Origin: Pelomonas sp. Root1237
GTDB taxonomy: Bacteria > Pseudomonadota > Gammaproteobacteria > Burkholderiales > Burkholderiaceae_C
Assembly (NCBI RefSeq): GCF_001425055.1
Contig: NZ_LMDK01000003.1
Location: forward strand, 1,307-65,306
Direction: 5' to 3'
DNA length: 64,000 nucleotides
Under the pieces are notes generated by a model. That model made no database searches. It was not told the DNA's origin and worked only from the letters and a program-made list of their open reading frames with translations. Both the position numbers and the translations under genes were made by a program. The first letter of the stretch is position 1. Every line of letters starts with the position of its first letter. Below, in pieces: positions 25,599-33,904 of this stretch.

Positions 25599-27701
25599 TC
25601 AGACCGCTCTGTGGCGGATGGCGTCGTCGATCGCAGACAGCAGATCACCCTGGTCAAAAGGTTTGGCAACCCGGCGGAACCAGAGGATCGGCTCGCTGTC
25701 ACCCTCGGGCATGGTGTCGGCCCCCGCGCTGATGGCGATCACCGGAATGCTGGCGGTACGCGGATCCTGCGACAGCAGTTGAAAGGCCTGGCGCCCGGTG
25801 AGTTCCGGCATCCGGTTGTCCATCAGGATGACGGCGGGTGCATGGGCGAGGGCCAGCGCCACACCCTCGCGGCCGTTGCTTGCCGTGATGAGGCGCAGGT
25901 CCGGCCGATGCAACAGCTGCGCGCGCACGAGGTCGTGGCTGGGCAGGTCGTCCTCGACCAGCAGCACGGTGAGCTGCGGCTGGATGTCGCTCACGCCGCC
26001 GGGGCGCTCCTGCGGGCCGACGCCGATCTCCGGCTTTCGCGACACGGCTTCACCGCCAGCCAGCTCGAACCAGAAGCAGCTGCCCGTTCCGGGCGTGCTG
26101 TCCACGCCGATTCGGCCGCCCATCAATTCGACCAGGTGCCGCGTCACGACCAAGCCGAGGCCCGTGCCTTCCACGGCGCCCGGGCCTTCGCCGGAATGCC
26201 CCAGCCGATTGAAGGCCTCGAAGAGCTGGGCCAGCTCCTGCGGGCGCAGTCCGGAGCCGCCGTCTTGTACTTCGATGCGCACACGCTCGGCGCCGGAGGG
26301 TCGCACCCGCAGTTCAAGCGCACCGCCCGGCCGGTTGTACTTGATGGCGTTGGACAGCAGGTTCAGCAGCACCTGCTTGAGTCGCGTTCGGTCCGCCACC
26401 ACGGCCAGGGCGTCTGGCGGCGCCTCGAAATTCGTCTGCAGGCCGCGGGCCTGGGCTTGCGGCATGACCATGGCCTCGCACTCGGCCAGCAACTGGCGCA
26501 GCGGCAGTACCTGCATGTCGAGCTTCAGCTTGCCGGCTTCGATCTGCGACAAGTTGAGCAGTTCACCGATCAGCGTCAGCAGGTGCTCACCGGCCTTCTG
26601 GATATGGGCGTTGAAGGCCGCTTGCCTTTCCGCGGGCAAGCCGTGGCCCGGGGAGGCAAGCATCTGCGAGAAGCCAATGATGGCGTTCAGCGGCGTCCGC
26701 AGCTCATGGCTCATGCGGCTCAGGAACTCGCTCTTGGCCTGGTTGGCATGCTCGGCGGCGCGGGTGGCAGCGACGAGCTCGCGGTTGGATGCTTCCAGCT
26801 GTTCGGTCCGCAGGGCCACCCGGTGCTCGAGCTGCTCGTTGAGGTCGCGCATGGTGGCTTCCACCGCCTTTTGGACCGTCACATCCTGCAGGGTGCTGAA
26901 CCATCGCAGGCCGCCGACCTCGGCCACCTCCTCGAGGGGCTCGATCACCTGGGCCACCTGCACGACTTCGCCATCGGCGCGCACCAGGCGGTACTCCACT
27001 TCGACTTTGGCCCGCGTGCGCGCCGCTTCGAGGCTCGCGCTGCGGTAGCTGGCCCGATCGTCGGCATGCACCCGTTGGTTCATCCAGTCACGTGTCGTGC
27101 GCGGCATGTCCTGCGGCGCGCAGCCGACGAGCTGGGGCAGGGTGTCGGACCAGCGCTCGAAGGAGCCGTCCGGGCGGGTCACCACATGGCTGAGTTTGGC
27201 CACCCCCTGGGCGCGCCGAAGGCCAGCCTCGCGCTCGCGCAATGCCGCTTCCGCCTGCATGCGCAGGGTCACGTCAAGCGGTGCGACGAAGCGGGCAGGC
27301 CGGCCTTCATAGAGCAGCTCATGCGAGGTGATTTCGACGTAGATCAGCCGCCCGTCCTTGAGCCGATGCCGCCAGACGCCGCTGTTGAACACCTCGGCGG
27401 GCGTGAGGCGTACTGACGTCTCCACGGCACCCACGTCTTCCGGTGGACGGATGTCGCGGATGGACATCGAAAGGAATTCCTCCCTCGTGTAGCCGTATTT
27501 CTGGCAGGCCACTTCGTTGACGTCGAGAAAGCGCAGCGTCTGCAGGTCATAGACCCACATGGGCAAGGGGTTGCAGGCGAAGAGCTGTTGATACCGGCGT
27601 ATGTCTGAGCCGCGTCTTCCCGCCAACTCACGCGCCAGCAAGCGCTTCCTGCGCAAGGTTTTTCTGCTTTGGTGAGCCACTTTCCTGGATCTCGTGACCA
27701 T
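25599..27701 (-). CDS. PAS-domain hybrid histidine kinase
   Basis: A 700-residue soluble kinase: two PAS domains with PAC tails (about 40-165 and 180-300), a coiled coil, HisKA with histidine 332 (RMSHELRTPLN), HATPase (NLLSNAIKYN, GTGLGLVV) and a C-terminal receiver (VILMDNRMPELTG, KPFD). No membrane segment, so it senses a cytoplasmic signal. The start at 27701 is preferred over a longer frame because AGGAG lies seven bases before and the extra upstream residues are low-complexity arginine-rich. It is not overlapped by neighbours; its response-regulator partner is not evident nearby, though its own receiver may suffice for phosphorelay. Confidence 0.9.
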   Translation of the reverse strand: MVTRSRKVAHQSRKTLRRKRLLARELAGRRGSDIRRYQQLFACNPLPMWVYDLQTLRFLDVNEVACQKYGYTREEFLSMSIRDIRPPEDVGAVETSVRLTPAEVFNSGVWRHRLKDGRLIYVEITSHELLYEGRPARFVAPLDVTLRMQAEAALREREAGLRRAQGVAKLSHVVTRPDGSFERWSDTLPQLVGCAPQDMPRTTRDWMNQRVHADDRASYRSASLEAARTRAKVEVEYRLVRADGEVVQVAQVIEPLEEVAEVGGLRWFSTLQDVTVQKAVEATMRDLNEQLEHRVALRTEQLEASNRELVAATRAAEHANQAKSEFLSRMSHELRTPLNAIIGFSQMLASPGHGLPAERQAAFNAHIQKAGEHLLTLIGELLNLSQIEAGKLKLDMQVLPLRQLLAECEAMVMPQAQARGLQTNFEAPPDALAVVADRTRLKQVLLNLLSNAIKYNRPGGALELRVRPSGAERVRIEVQDGGSGLRPQELAQLFEAFNRLGHSGEGPGAVEGTGLGLVVTRHLVELMGGRIGVDSTPGTGSCFWFELAGGEAVSRKPEIGVGPQERPGGVSDIQPQLTVLLVEDDLPSHDLVRAQLLHRPDLRLITASNGREGVALALAHAPAVILMDNRMPELTGRQAFQLLSQDPRTASIPVIAISAGADTMPEGDSEPILWFRRVAKPFDQGDLLSAIDDAIRHRAV

Positions 27702-27885
27702 TCGTCCGCTCCTGCAAGCGTGGCCATAGTTCCCAGCGCGACAGTGCGCTGTCCCGACTCTATGCGCATCCGCGCACGCTCGGCCATCACCGCGGGACGA
27801 ACGGCCAAGCAAACCGGTCAACGGGCCATGGCACGACGCCGCATCCATAGGCAAAGTTGACGCTCCTGTTCACGAAAGGGACCCT

Positions 27886-28548
27886 GTGAAGATTCGCTGG
27901 AAGCGCATGCGCGCAACGGTCATCGGCATTGCGACGCTCGGCATGATGCTCGGCACCACGCACGCCCAGGACAAGGAGGTCGGCACCGCGCCATCCGTCG
28001 CAGCGGCCACCGACTTGCCGCCATGGCTGCGCCGTGGATTGCCTGGCCCGGGCCACGCCATGCTTGCGCCGCTGGCGGGTATTTGGCGCGTGCAGATGGG
28101 TGTCTATGCCACGCTGGGCCGAAGCGCCGACGCACCGCCGATCACCTCCGACGACTTCGTCACGCGCCGCGAATGGGTGGCCGGCGGCCGCTACCTTGAG
28201 GACACAACCGAAGGCACGTTGGAAAAGTCACGCTATTGGCGCCGCGGCTGGCTGGGCTACGACAACATGGCTGCGCGCTACGAATGGGTCACCATTGACG
28301 AGGCGAACGCCGGGATGATGCGTTATGTCAGCCGCACGGGGTCGGGGCCGCAAACAAGCATTGACCTGTTCGGCACGTTCGTGGATCAAGGCGTCGCGGG
28401 CGAAGCTTTCGTTGGCAAGACGGTCCCGATGCGCACGGCGATACGCATCGAAGGGCAGGACCGTCACGTCATCGAGCTCTACTTCACGCCACCGGGCCGC
28501 AAGGAGGCGCTGGCTACCCGCGCGATCTACACGCGAACCGCACCGTGA
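27886..28548 (+). CDS. Secreted DUF1579-like protein
   Basis: A 220-residue protein with a signal peptide (VIGIATLGMMLGTTHAQ, cleavage near residue 27). The mature protein resembles DUF1579 proteins: a LAPLAGIWRVQM opening, REWVAGGRYLEDTTEG, GWLGYDNMAARYEWVTID, and an antiparallel-beta pattern like a lipocalin-type barrel. The function of the family is unknown. Translation appears to begin at GTG 27886 behind AAAGGG; an ATG seven codons later is an alternative. The stop overlaps the start of the following MFS gene (GTGA). It is divergent from the PAS kinase. Confidence 0.75.
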   Translation: MKIRWKRMRATVIGIATLGMMLGTTHAQDKEVGTAPSVAAATDLPPWLRRGLPGPGHAMLAPLAGIWRVQMGVYATLGRSADAPPITSDDFVTRREWVAGGRYLEDTTEGTLEKSRYWRRGWLGYDNMAARYEWVTIDEANAGMMRYVSRTGSGPQTSIDLFGTFVDQGVAGEAFVGKTVPMRTAIRIEGQDRHVIELYFTPPGRKEALATRAIYTRTAP

Positions 28549-29753
28549 GCCGGCAGCCCGACGCGCGCGCCGCACTGGTCGTGCTGGCGGTGGGAGCCTT
28601 CGTCTTCGGCACCGCAGAGTTTGTCATCGTCGGCGTGCTGGACCTGGTTGCGCGCGACCTGGGCACGTCGATCAACAGCGCCGGCTATATGGTGATGGCC
28701 TATGCGCTGGGCATCGCGATCGGCGGCCCCGTTGCAACGACGCTGACCACGCGCCTGGAGCGGCGCTCCGTGCTCGCGCTGTCGTTGGCGGTGTTCGTCA
28801 CATTCAACCTCATCGTGATCGTCTCGCATGAGCTCGGTCTGCTTCTGGTCGCGCGCTTCGTGCCCGGCGCCATGCACGGGCTTTTCGTTGGTGCCGCCTC
28901 CGTGGTTGCGGCTGGGCTCGTGCGTCCTGAGCAGCGCGGCCAAGCCATGGCGATGGTCTTCGGCGGCGTGGCCGTTGCCACCGTACTGGGCGTACCGCTG
29001 GGGACGTGGGTGGCGCAGGCGACGGGCTGGCGCACGGCCTTCGCGGCTATCGTCGCGTTGGGTGCCGCGGCCTGTGTCGCAACGCTGTGTTTCGTGCCGC
29101 GCTCGAATGTTCGCCTTGCTGACCCGTTCGGGGTGCAGGTGCGCGCCGCCTTCGCGCCGCGCGTGCTGGCGTTGCTGGGCGTGGCCGCGCTGCTGATGGG
29201 CGGGCAGTTCAGCGCTTTCACCTTCATCGCGCCGTACCTGAAGCAGGTCAGTGGCGCAGCGGACGCGACGATCAGCGTTTATCTGCTCGCTTACGGCGTT
29301 GCCAGCGCCGTCGGCATGTTTGCCGGCGGGCGTCTTGCGGACCGCGATGCTGGCCTCACGCTGGTGGCGGCGAACGTGGTGCTGGTGGCCGTGCTCGGTC
29401 TGTTCTACCTCTTCGGTTCGAGCCCGATGGTGGCGTTGATCGCGCTTGCTGCCTGGGGCCTGGCGGGTTTCGGCATGGTTCCGGCGATCCAGTTGCGCGT
29501 GGTGGCGCTGGCGGGCCCTGGTGCCGACCTCGCCGCAGCCCTCAGCGCCTCCGCAGTCAATGCCGGCATTGCAGCAGGATCACTGGCCGGCGGCGTGGCG
29601 TTGGCGCGTTTGGGCGTCGAGGCGCCGATGCAGATGGCGCTGCTGCTGTGTGCGCTCGCGCTGCCCGCGACCTGGTCGACCCGGCGCCTTGCCGTACCGA
29701 AAGACCCCGTCTTACGCTCACCCGGACAGCCCGCGCACACTCGGCCGCCATGA
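28545..29753 (+). CDS. MFS efflux transporter (DHA1/AraJ type)
   Basis: A 402-residue, 12-span major-facilitator protein. It opens with LAVGAFVFGTAEFVIVGVLD, the typical first helix of the AraJ/YdhP group of inner-membrane exporters, and has motif A-like and LVARFVPGAMHGLFVGAAS segments; GWRTAFAAI is another family marker. It probably exports a small molecule or drug. GTG start overlaps the stop of the DUF1579 gene, and its own stop overlaps the AraC-type gene start (ATGA), so the three are one unit. The AraC protein is the likely regulator. Confidence 0.9.
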   Translation: MSRQPDARAALVVLAVGAFVFGTAEFVIVGVLDLVARDLGTSINSAGYMVMAYALGIAIGGPVATTLTTRLERRSVLALSLAVFVTFNLIVIVSHELGLLLVARFVPGAMHGLFVGAASVVAAGLVRPEQRGQAMAMVFGGVAVATVLGVPLGTWVAQATGWRTAFAAIVALGAAACVATLCFVPRSNVRLADPFGVQVRAAFAPRVLALLGVAALLMGGQFSAFTFIAPYLKQVSGAADATISVYLLAYGVASAVGMFAGGRLADRDAGLTLVAANVVLVAVLGLFYLFGSSPMVALIALAAWGLAGFGMVPAIQLRVVALAGPGADLAAALSASAVNAGIAAGSLAGGVALARLGVEAPMQMALLLCALALPATWSTRRLAVPKDPVLRSPGQPAHTRPP

Positions 29754-30703
29754 ACACCCACCGGGATAATCCAGGGCCCCCCGACCTCGACCTGCTGAAC
29801 CCCGTTCTGCAGGACCTGCGGCTGGTGCGTGCGTCGTACTGCCGTACCGACATGACGGCGCCGTGGGGCCTGCAGATTCCGCGTCAGGATGGCGTGTGCT
29901 TCCATTTCGTGGTTGAGGGTGGATGCTGGCTGAGGCTGCCGTTGCAAGAACCCTTCTGGATTGGTCCGGGCGACGTGGCCTTGCTGCCGCGTGGCACCGG
30001 CCATGCGATCACCGACGCGCCCACGACGCCCGCCCGGCCGCTGGAAGAGTTCGACCAGGATTCGACCGGTCCCACCACGCACAACATGCGTGCCGGCGGT
30101 GGTGGCGCGCGTTCACTGATCGTCTGTTGCGCGCTCGAATTCGACGAACCCGCCGTGCATCCGCTGACCCAGTTGATGGACGAGGTGCTGGTGCTGCGGC
30201 GTACTGAGGCGAGTGACCCTGTACTGCCTACGTTGTTGTCCTTGATGGCCGCCGAGGTGGCGGCGCAGCGCGTCGGCGCCGCAACGATGATGACGCGGCT
30301 CGCCGATGCCGTGGTCACGGCCATGGTGCGTGGCTGGGCCGAGACCCACGCGGGAGACCTGAAGGGTTGGCTGGCCGGTGCGCGCGACGCACCGATTGGC
30401 CGCGCGCTGGCGGCGATCCATCACCAACCGGGTCATCTCTGGTCGGTCGTGGCGTTGGCGAAGATCGCCGGCTTGTCGCGTTCGGCCTTCACCGAGCGCT
30501 TCACTGCCGCTGTCGGCCTGTCTCCGGCACGCTATATCGCGCACTGGCGTATGCACGTGGCCGGCGCGTGGCTCCGTCATGGCCGCCTGACCGTCGCGGA
30601 CATCGCACAGCGCCTGGGCTATGAGTCTGAAGCTTCTTTCAGCCGCGCATTCAAGCGCCTCTTCGGCGTACCACCGGGAAGGCTGCGCTGGCGGGCCGGC
30701 TGA
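29750..30703 (+). CDS. AraC-family regulator with an N-terminal cupin domain
   Basis: A 317-residue regulator: AraC-binding-like cupin (about 25-190; CFHFVVEGGCWLRLP and PGDVALLPRGTGHAI) and a C-terminal double helix-turn-helix (about 215-315; SVVALAKIAGLSRSAFTERF, ADIAQRLGYESEASFSRAFKR). This layout (Cupin_6 plus HTH_18) is that of common regulators of neighbouring MFS or oxidoreductase genes. The ATG at 29750 overlaps the MFS stop. A longer upstream frame exists but is inside the MFS gene. Confidence 0.9.
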   Translation: MNTHRDNPGPPDLDLLNPVLQDLRLVRASYCRTDMTAPWGLQIPRQDGVCFHFVVEGGCWLRLPLQEPFWIGPGDVALLPRGTGHAITDAPTTPARPLEEFDQDSTGPTTHNMRAGGGGARSLIVCCALEFDEPAVHPLTQLMDEVLVLRRTEASDPVLPTLLSLMAAEVAAQRVGAATMMTRLADAVVTAMVRGWAETHAGDLKGWLAGARDAPIGRALAAIHHQPGHLWSVVALAKIAGLSRSAFTERFTAAVGLSPARYIAHWRMHVAGAWLRHGRLTVADIAQRLGYESEASFSRAFKRLFGVPPGRLRWRAG

Positions 30704-30759
30704 CGCCGCCGGCCGGCGCGGCAATTCACTTTGTTGCATTGCTAAACACAGGAGACACG

Positions 30760-31155
30760 ATGCCCATCATCAACGTCAAAGTCAGCGCGACGCCGTCGCC
30801 GGAAATGAGCGCCCGCATCGCCAGCCTCCTGCTCGAGAAGACGAGCCGCATCCTCAAGAAGAAGCCCGAGCTCACCGCCATTGCCATCGAATACGTCGAC
30901 CCTCACCATTGGATCGTCGGAGGCACTTCGCTGGCGGCGCAGCAAAAGAGCAGCTTCTATTTCGACATCAAGGTTGTCGACGAGACCAACACAAAGGCTG
31001 AGAAGGCGCTTTACGTGTCCGAGGTATTCGAGGCCTTTTCGCAATTGCTCGGCAAACTGCATCCGGAAAGCTATGTCTACGTGCAGGATGTCCGGCCAAC
31101 AGCCTACGGGTACGGAGGTCTAACGCAGGAGTACCGGTTCCAGCACGGGGCGTGA
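30760..31155 (+). CDS. Tautomerase-family protein
   Basis: A 131-residue protein beginning M-P-I-I-N-V-K-V, so proline becomes residue 1 after methionine removal, the catalytic base of 4-oxalocrotonate-type tautomerases. It is longer than the 60-70-residue single-domain enzymes, and the second half (YFDIKVVDETNTKAEK...SYVYVQDVRPTAYGYGG) looks like a related two-domain or MIF-like arrangement. The start is fixed by AGGAGA about five bases before the ATG; there is an in-frame ATG-free extension upstream that lacks the proline start. It follows the AraC gene by 56 bases. Natural substrate unknown. Confidence 0.88.
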   Translation: MPIINVKVSATPSPEMSARIASLLLEKTSRILKKKPELTAIAIEYVDPHHWIVGGTSLAAQQKSSFYFDIKVVDETNTKAEKALYVSEVFEAFSQLLGKLHPESYVYVQDVRPTAYGYGGLTQEYRFQHGA

Positions 31156-31359
31156 TCGCTCCGGAATACACGAGATGGTGGCAGGCAGGTGTGTGGTGCC
31201 GCTCGGTGAGTTCTATCACCTCCAGAAATATGTCTGCAACGCCCCGTCGGACGTGTCGCATGGCGTCCCAGTCATTGTTGGTCGCAAGCAGCGCCCGCGC
31301 CGCACGGCCTGCGCGCCGGCGCCCGGCACGCTTTTGTCCGGCACGCGATGTCCTGCGTC

Positions 31360-31965
31360 TCAAGCCTGGCCTTCGGCCTGCAGGGCCGCCTGGACCTCAG
31401 GGCGCTGGCGCGTTCGCGCCTGGTGGGCCGCCAGGTTCTCCAGGCCCGCGATGTCCACGCCGACGCGGCCGGCCCAGCCGGTGATCACGAACAGGTAGGC
31501 GTCGGCCACGGTGAAGGCCTCGCCCATCAGGTAGGACTTGCCGGCCAGTTGCTGGTTTACCCAGCCAAAGCGATCGAGCAGTTTCTTCTTGAAGATCGGC
31601 CTGGCCTCTTCGGGCAGGGCCGGATTGAACAGCGGCGAGAAGCCTTTGTGCAGTTCGCTGCCGACGAAGGCCAGCCATTCCTGCACGCGCGTGCGTGCCA
31701 GGGTGCCGGCCGGTGGCAGCAGGCCTCGGTCGGGCGCGCGTTCGGCCAGGTACTGCACGATGGCTGCGTTCTCAGTGATGCGCTGGCCGTCGTCCAGTTC
31801 CAGCAGCGGGACATAGCCGCGCGAGTTGATGGCGTAGTAGTCGCTGCCATCGAGCAGTTGGTGGGCCTTCAAATTGACCTGCACGGTTTCGGCGGTCAGG
31901 CCTGCTTCCAGCACCACGATGTGTGGGCACAGCGAACAGGCGCCAGGGGCGAAGTAGAGCTTCAT
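31360..31965 (-). CDS. gstA: Glutathione S-transferase (beta class)
   Basis: A 201-residue protein, the usual beta-class length. The N-terminus MKLYFAPGACSLCPHI carries the class cysteine at position 10; GYVPLLELDDGQRITENAAIVQYLAE supplies the thioredoxin-like glutathione site with cis-proline, and YLMGEAFTVADAYLFVITGWA the helical domain's ADAY motif. Cytoplasmic detoxification by glutathione conjugation or peroxide reduction is the expected role. It is convergent with the tautomerase gene (204-base gap holding no gene or clear terminator) and stands alone otherwise. Confidence 0.93.
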   Translation of the reverse strand: MKLYFAPGACSLCPHIVVLEAGLTAETVQVNLKAHQLLDGSDYYAINSRGYVPLLELDDGQRITENAAIVQYLAERAPDRGLLPPAGTLARTRVQEWLAFVGSELHKGFSPLFNPALPEEARPIFKKKLLDRFGWVNQQLAGKSYLMGEAFTVADAYLFVITGWAGRVGVDIAGLENLAAHQARTRQRPEVQAALQAEGQA

Positions 31966-32095
31966 GGAAAGGTCTCCTTGCGAGCGAGCGTGAGCCATGC
32001 AGGCTAATCCAATCGCTTCAGTCGTTCAAACCTCGAGGATTGCCGGGTGAGGGCAGGGCGCGCAACGCGCCCGCCCGGACCATGCCGCCGCTCAA

Positions 32096-33904
32096 TCAGT
32101 CAGCGCCTGCCGTGGGCGGCCATTGCAGGCCGAGCTGCTCTCCGATATGGGCCCGCAGCGCTTCCAGGGACACAGGCTTGGTCAGGAACACGTTGACGCC
32201 GGCCTGCAGGCAGGTGGCACGGTGCTCGGCGGTGGCCGAGGCCGAGACCGCGATCACGGGCACGGTGGCCAGCTCGGCGTCCCGCCGCAGCCGGCGCGTG
32301 GCTTCCACGCCGCCGACAGACGGCATCATGCTGTCCATCACGATCAGGTCCGGCCGGAAGCTCCTTGCCGCCGCCAGCAGTTCGCTGCCATCGCTGGCCT
32401 GCGCCACTTCGAAGCCGGCGTTGGTGAGGAAATCGCACATCAGCGTGCGGTTCGCCGCCACATCGTCGACCACCAGCACGCGTCGTGGCGGCCCCGCGTA
32501 GCGCGCCACGCCGGGCACCCTGCGAGGCGCGGCCTCCGCCCGCTGCGCTATTGGCAACGGCAGCTCCACGCGAAACCGGGAGCCGCGCCCGAACTCACTG
32601 CTCACCTGCACTTGTCCGCCCATGTCATTCACCAACGCGCGGGTGATCGCGAGCCCCAGCCCCGTGCCAGCACTGCGGTGCTGCACGTCGCCCACCTGCT
32701 CAAAGGGCTTGAAGATGCGTTCCATGTCATCGGGGCGCATGCCGACACCGGTGTCCTCGATATCCAGCCGCAGCAACACCTGCCCGGGGCCAGTCGGCTC
32801 GGCACGGGCGCGCAGCGCTACCGTGCCGGTGTCGGTGAACTTGATCGCATTGCCCAGCAGGTTCAGCAGCACCTGGCGCAGCCGGCGCTCGTCGGCCAGC
32901 ACGGCCTCGGGCAAGCCCTCACCGGCCTCGAACACGAAGGCCAGACGCTTCTCGTCTGCCTTCACCCGCATGAGGTTCACGACCGTCTGCAGCAGGCCGG
33001 TCAGGTGCACCGGCTCCGGGTTCAGGTCCGTGCGACCGGCCTCGATGCGCGCCAGGTCGAGGATGTCGTTGATCAGCGCCAGCAGGTGCTGCCCGCTCTG
33101 GTGGATGGTGTCCAGGCCGCGCGCCTGGCGCGCGCTCAGGCCGCCCTCCATGGTCAGCAGTTGCGCGTAGCCGAGGACGGCATTCAGCGGTGTGCGCAGC
33201 TCGTGGCTCATGCCGGCGAGGAACTCGCTCTTCGCGCGGTTGGCCGCTTCGGCTGCGTGCCGGGCGGCGCGCTCGGTCTGGAGCATCCCGCGCTCGAGTT
33301 CGATCGTCGCGGCATGCGCGCGATCCCGGGCATCCAGCTTCGACAGGGTGCTTCGCACCTGGCTTTCGACCGCCTCCTCGCTGAGCGCGAGCACCCTGGC
33401 GATCTCGGTGTAGGCGTTGCCCTGAGCGATGAATCGCAGGACGCTGATCTCCGCCGGCGTGAGGTTGTCGTCGATGATCTGCTCGGCCAGTTCAAATGAC
33501 CCTTCCGACGGAAGCGCGTGGCGGCCGGCGTGCACGGCGCGGATGGCGTCGAGCAGCTCCTTGTGCAAGGCGTTCTTCAGAAGGTAGCCGCGCGCGCCGG
33601 CTTGCAAGGCGCGCTGCGCCTGAGCGTCGCCGGCGTAGGTGGTGAGCACGATGATCCGGGCTTCGGGAAACTCGGCCCGGATCGCGCCGATCGCGTCGAG
33701 CCCGCTCATGCCGGGCATCTGCAAGTCCATCAGCGTGACGTCCGGGCGGTGCGCGCGGAATTGCTGAATCGCTTCGCGTCCGTTCGCCGCTTCCGCCACG
33801 AGGGCCATGTCCGGCTCCACGGAAAGCAGCATCGCGATGCCCTGCCGCACGATCGGGTGATCGTCGACGCAGAGAACCTGGATGCGGGTCAGATCTTCGG
33901 TCAT
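32096..33904 (-). CDS. NarL-type response regulator fused to a hybrid histidine kinase (REC-HTH-HisKA-HATPase-REC)
   Basis: A 602-residue protein with an unusual order: N-terminal receiver (about 8-125, LMDLQMPGMSG and LKNALHKELL as in NarL/FixJ), a LuxR-type helix-turn-helix (about 145-205, LTPAEISVLRFIAQGNAYTEI), then HisKA with histidine 234 (GMSHELRTPLN), HATPase (NLLGNAIKFTD, GTGLGLAI) and a C-terminal receiver (IVMDSMMPSVGG). No membrane segment. The reading frame is continuous across the joins, so it is a real fusion. ATG 33904 overlaps the stop of the upstream sensor kinase (ATGA). It probably takes phosphate from that kinase at the first receiver and could both bind DNA and phosphorylate a further target. 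Confidence 0.88.
   Translation of the reverse strand: MTEDLTRIQVLCVDDHPIVRQGIAMLLSVEPDMALVAEAANGREAIQQFRAHRPDVTLMDLQMPGMSGLDAIGAIRAEFPEARIIVLTTYAGDAQAQRALQAGARGYLLKNALHKELLDAIRAVHAGRHALPSEGSFELAEQIIDDNLTPAEISVLRFIAQGNAYTEIARVLALSEEAVESQVRSTLSKLDARDRAHAATIELERGMLQTERAARHAAEAANRAKSEFLAGMSHELRTPLNAVLGYAQLLTMEGGLSARQARGLDTIHQSGQHLLALINDILDLARIEAGRTDLNPEPVHLTGLLQTVVNLMRVKADEKRLAFVFEAGEGLPEAVLADERRLRQVLLNLLGNAIKFTDTGTVALRARAEPTGPGQVLLRLDIEDTGVGMRPDDMERIFKPFEQVGDVQHRSAGTGLGLAITRALVNDMGGQVQVSSEFGRGSRFRVELPLPIAQRAEAAPRRVPGVARYAGPPRRVLVVDDVAANRTLMCDFLTNAGFEVAQASDGSELLAAARSFRPDLIVMDSMMPSVGGVEATRRLRRDAELATVPVIAVSASATAEHRATCLQAGVNVFLTKPVSLEALRAHIGEQLGLQWPPTAGAD

Noticed and set aside
31156-31359. Possible gene between the tautomerase and glutathione S-transferase
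   Set aside because: Short open frames here are arginine/alanine-rich, overlap the reverse complement of the transferase and lack ribosome sites.
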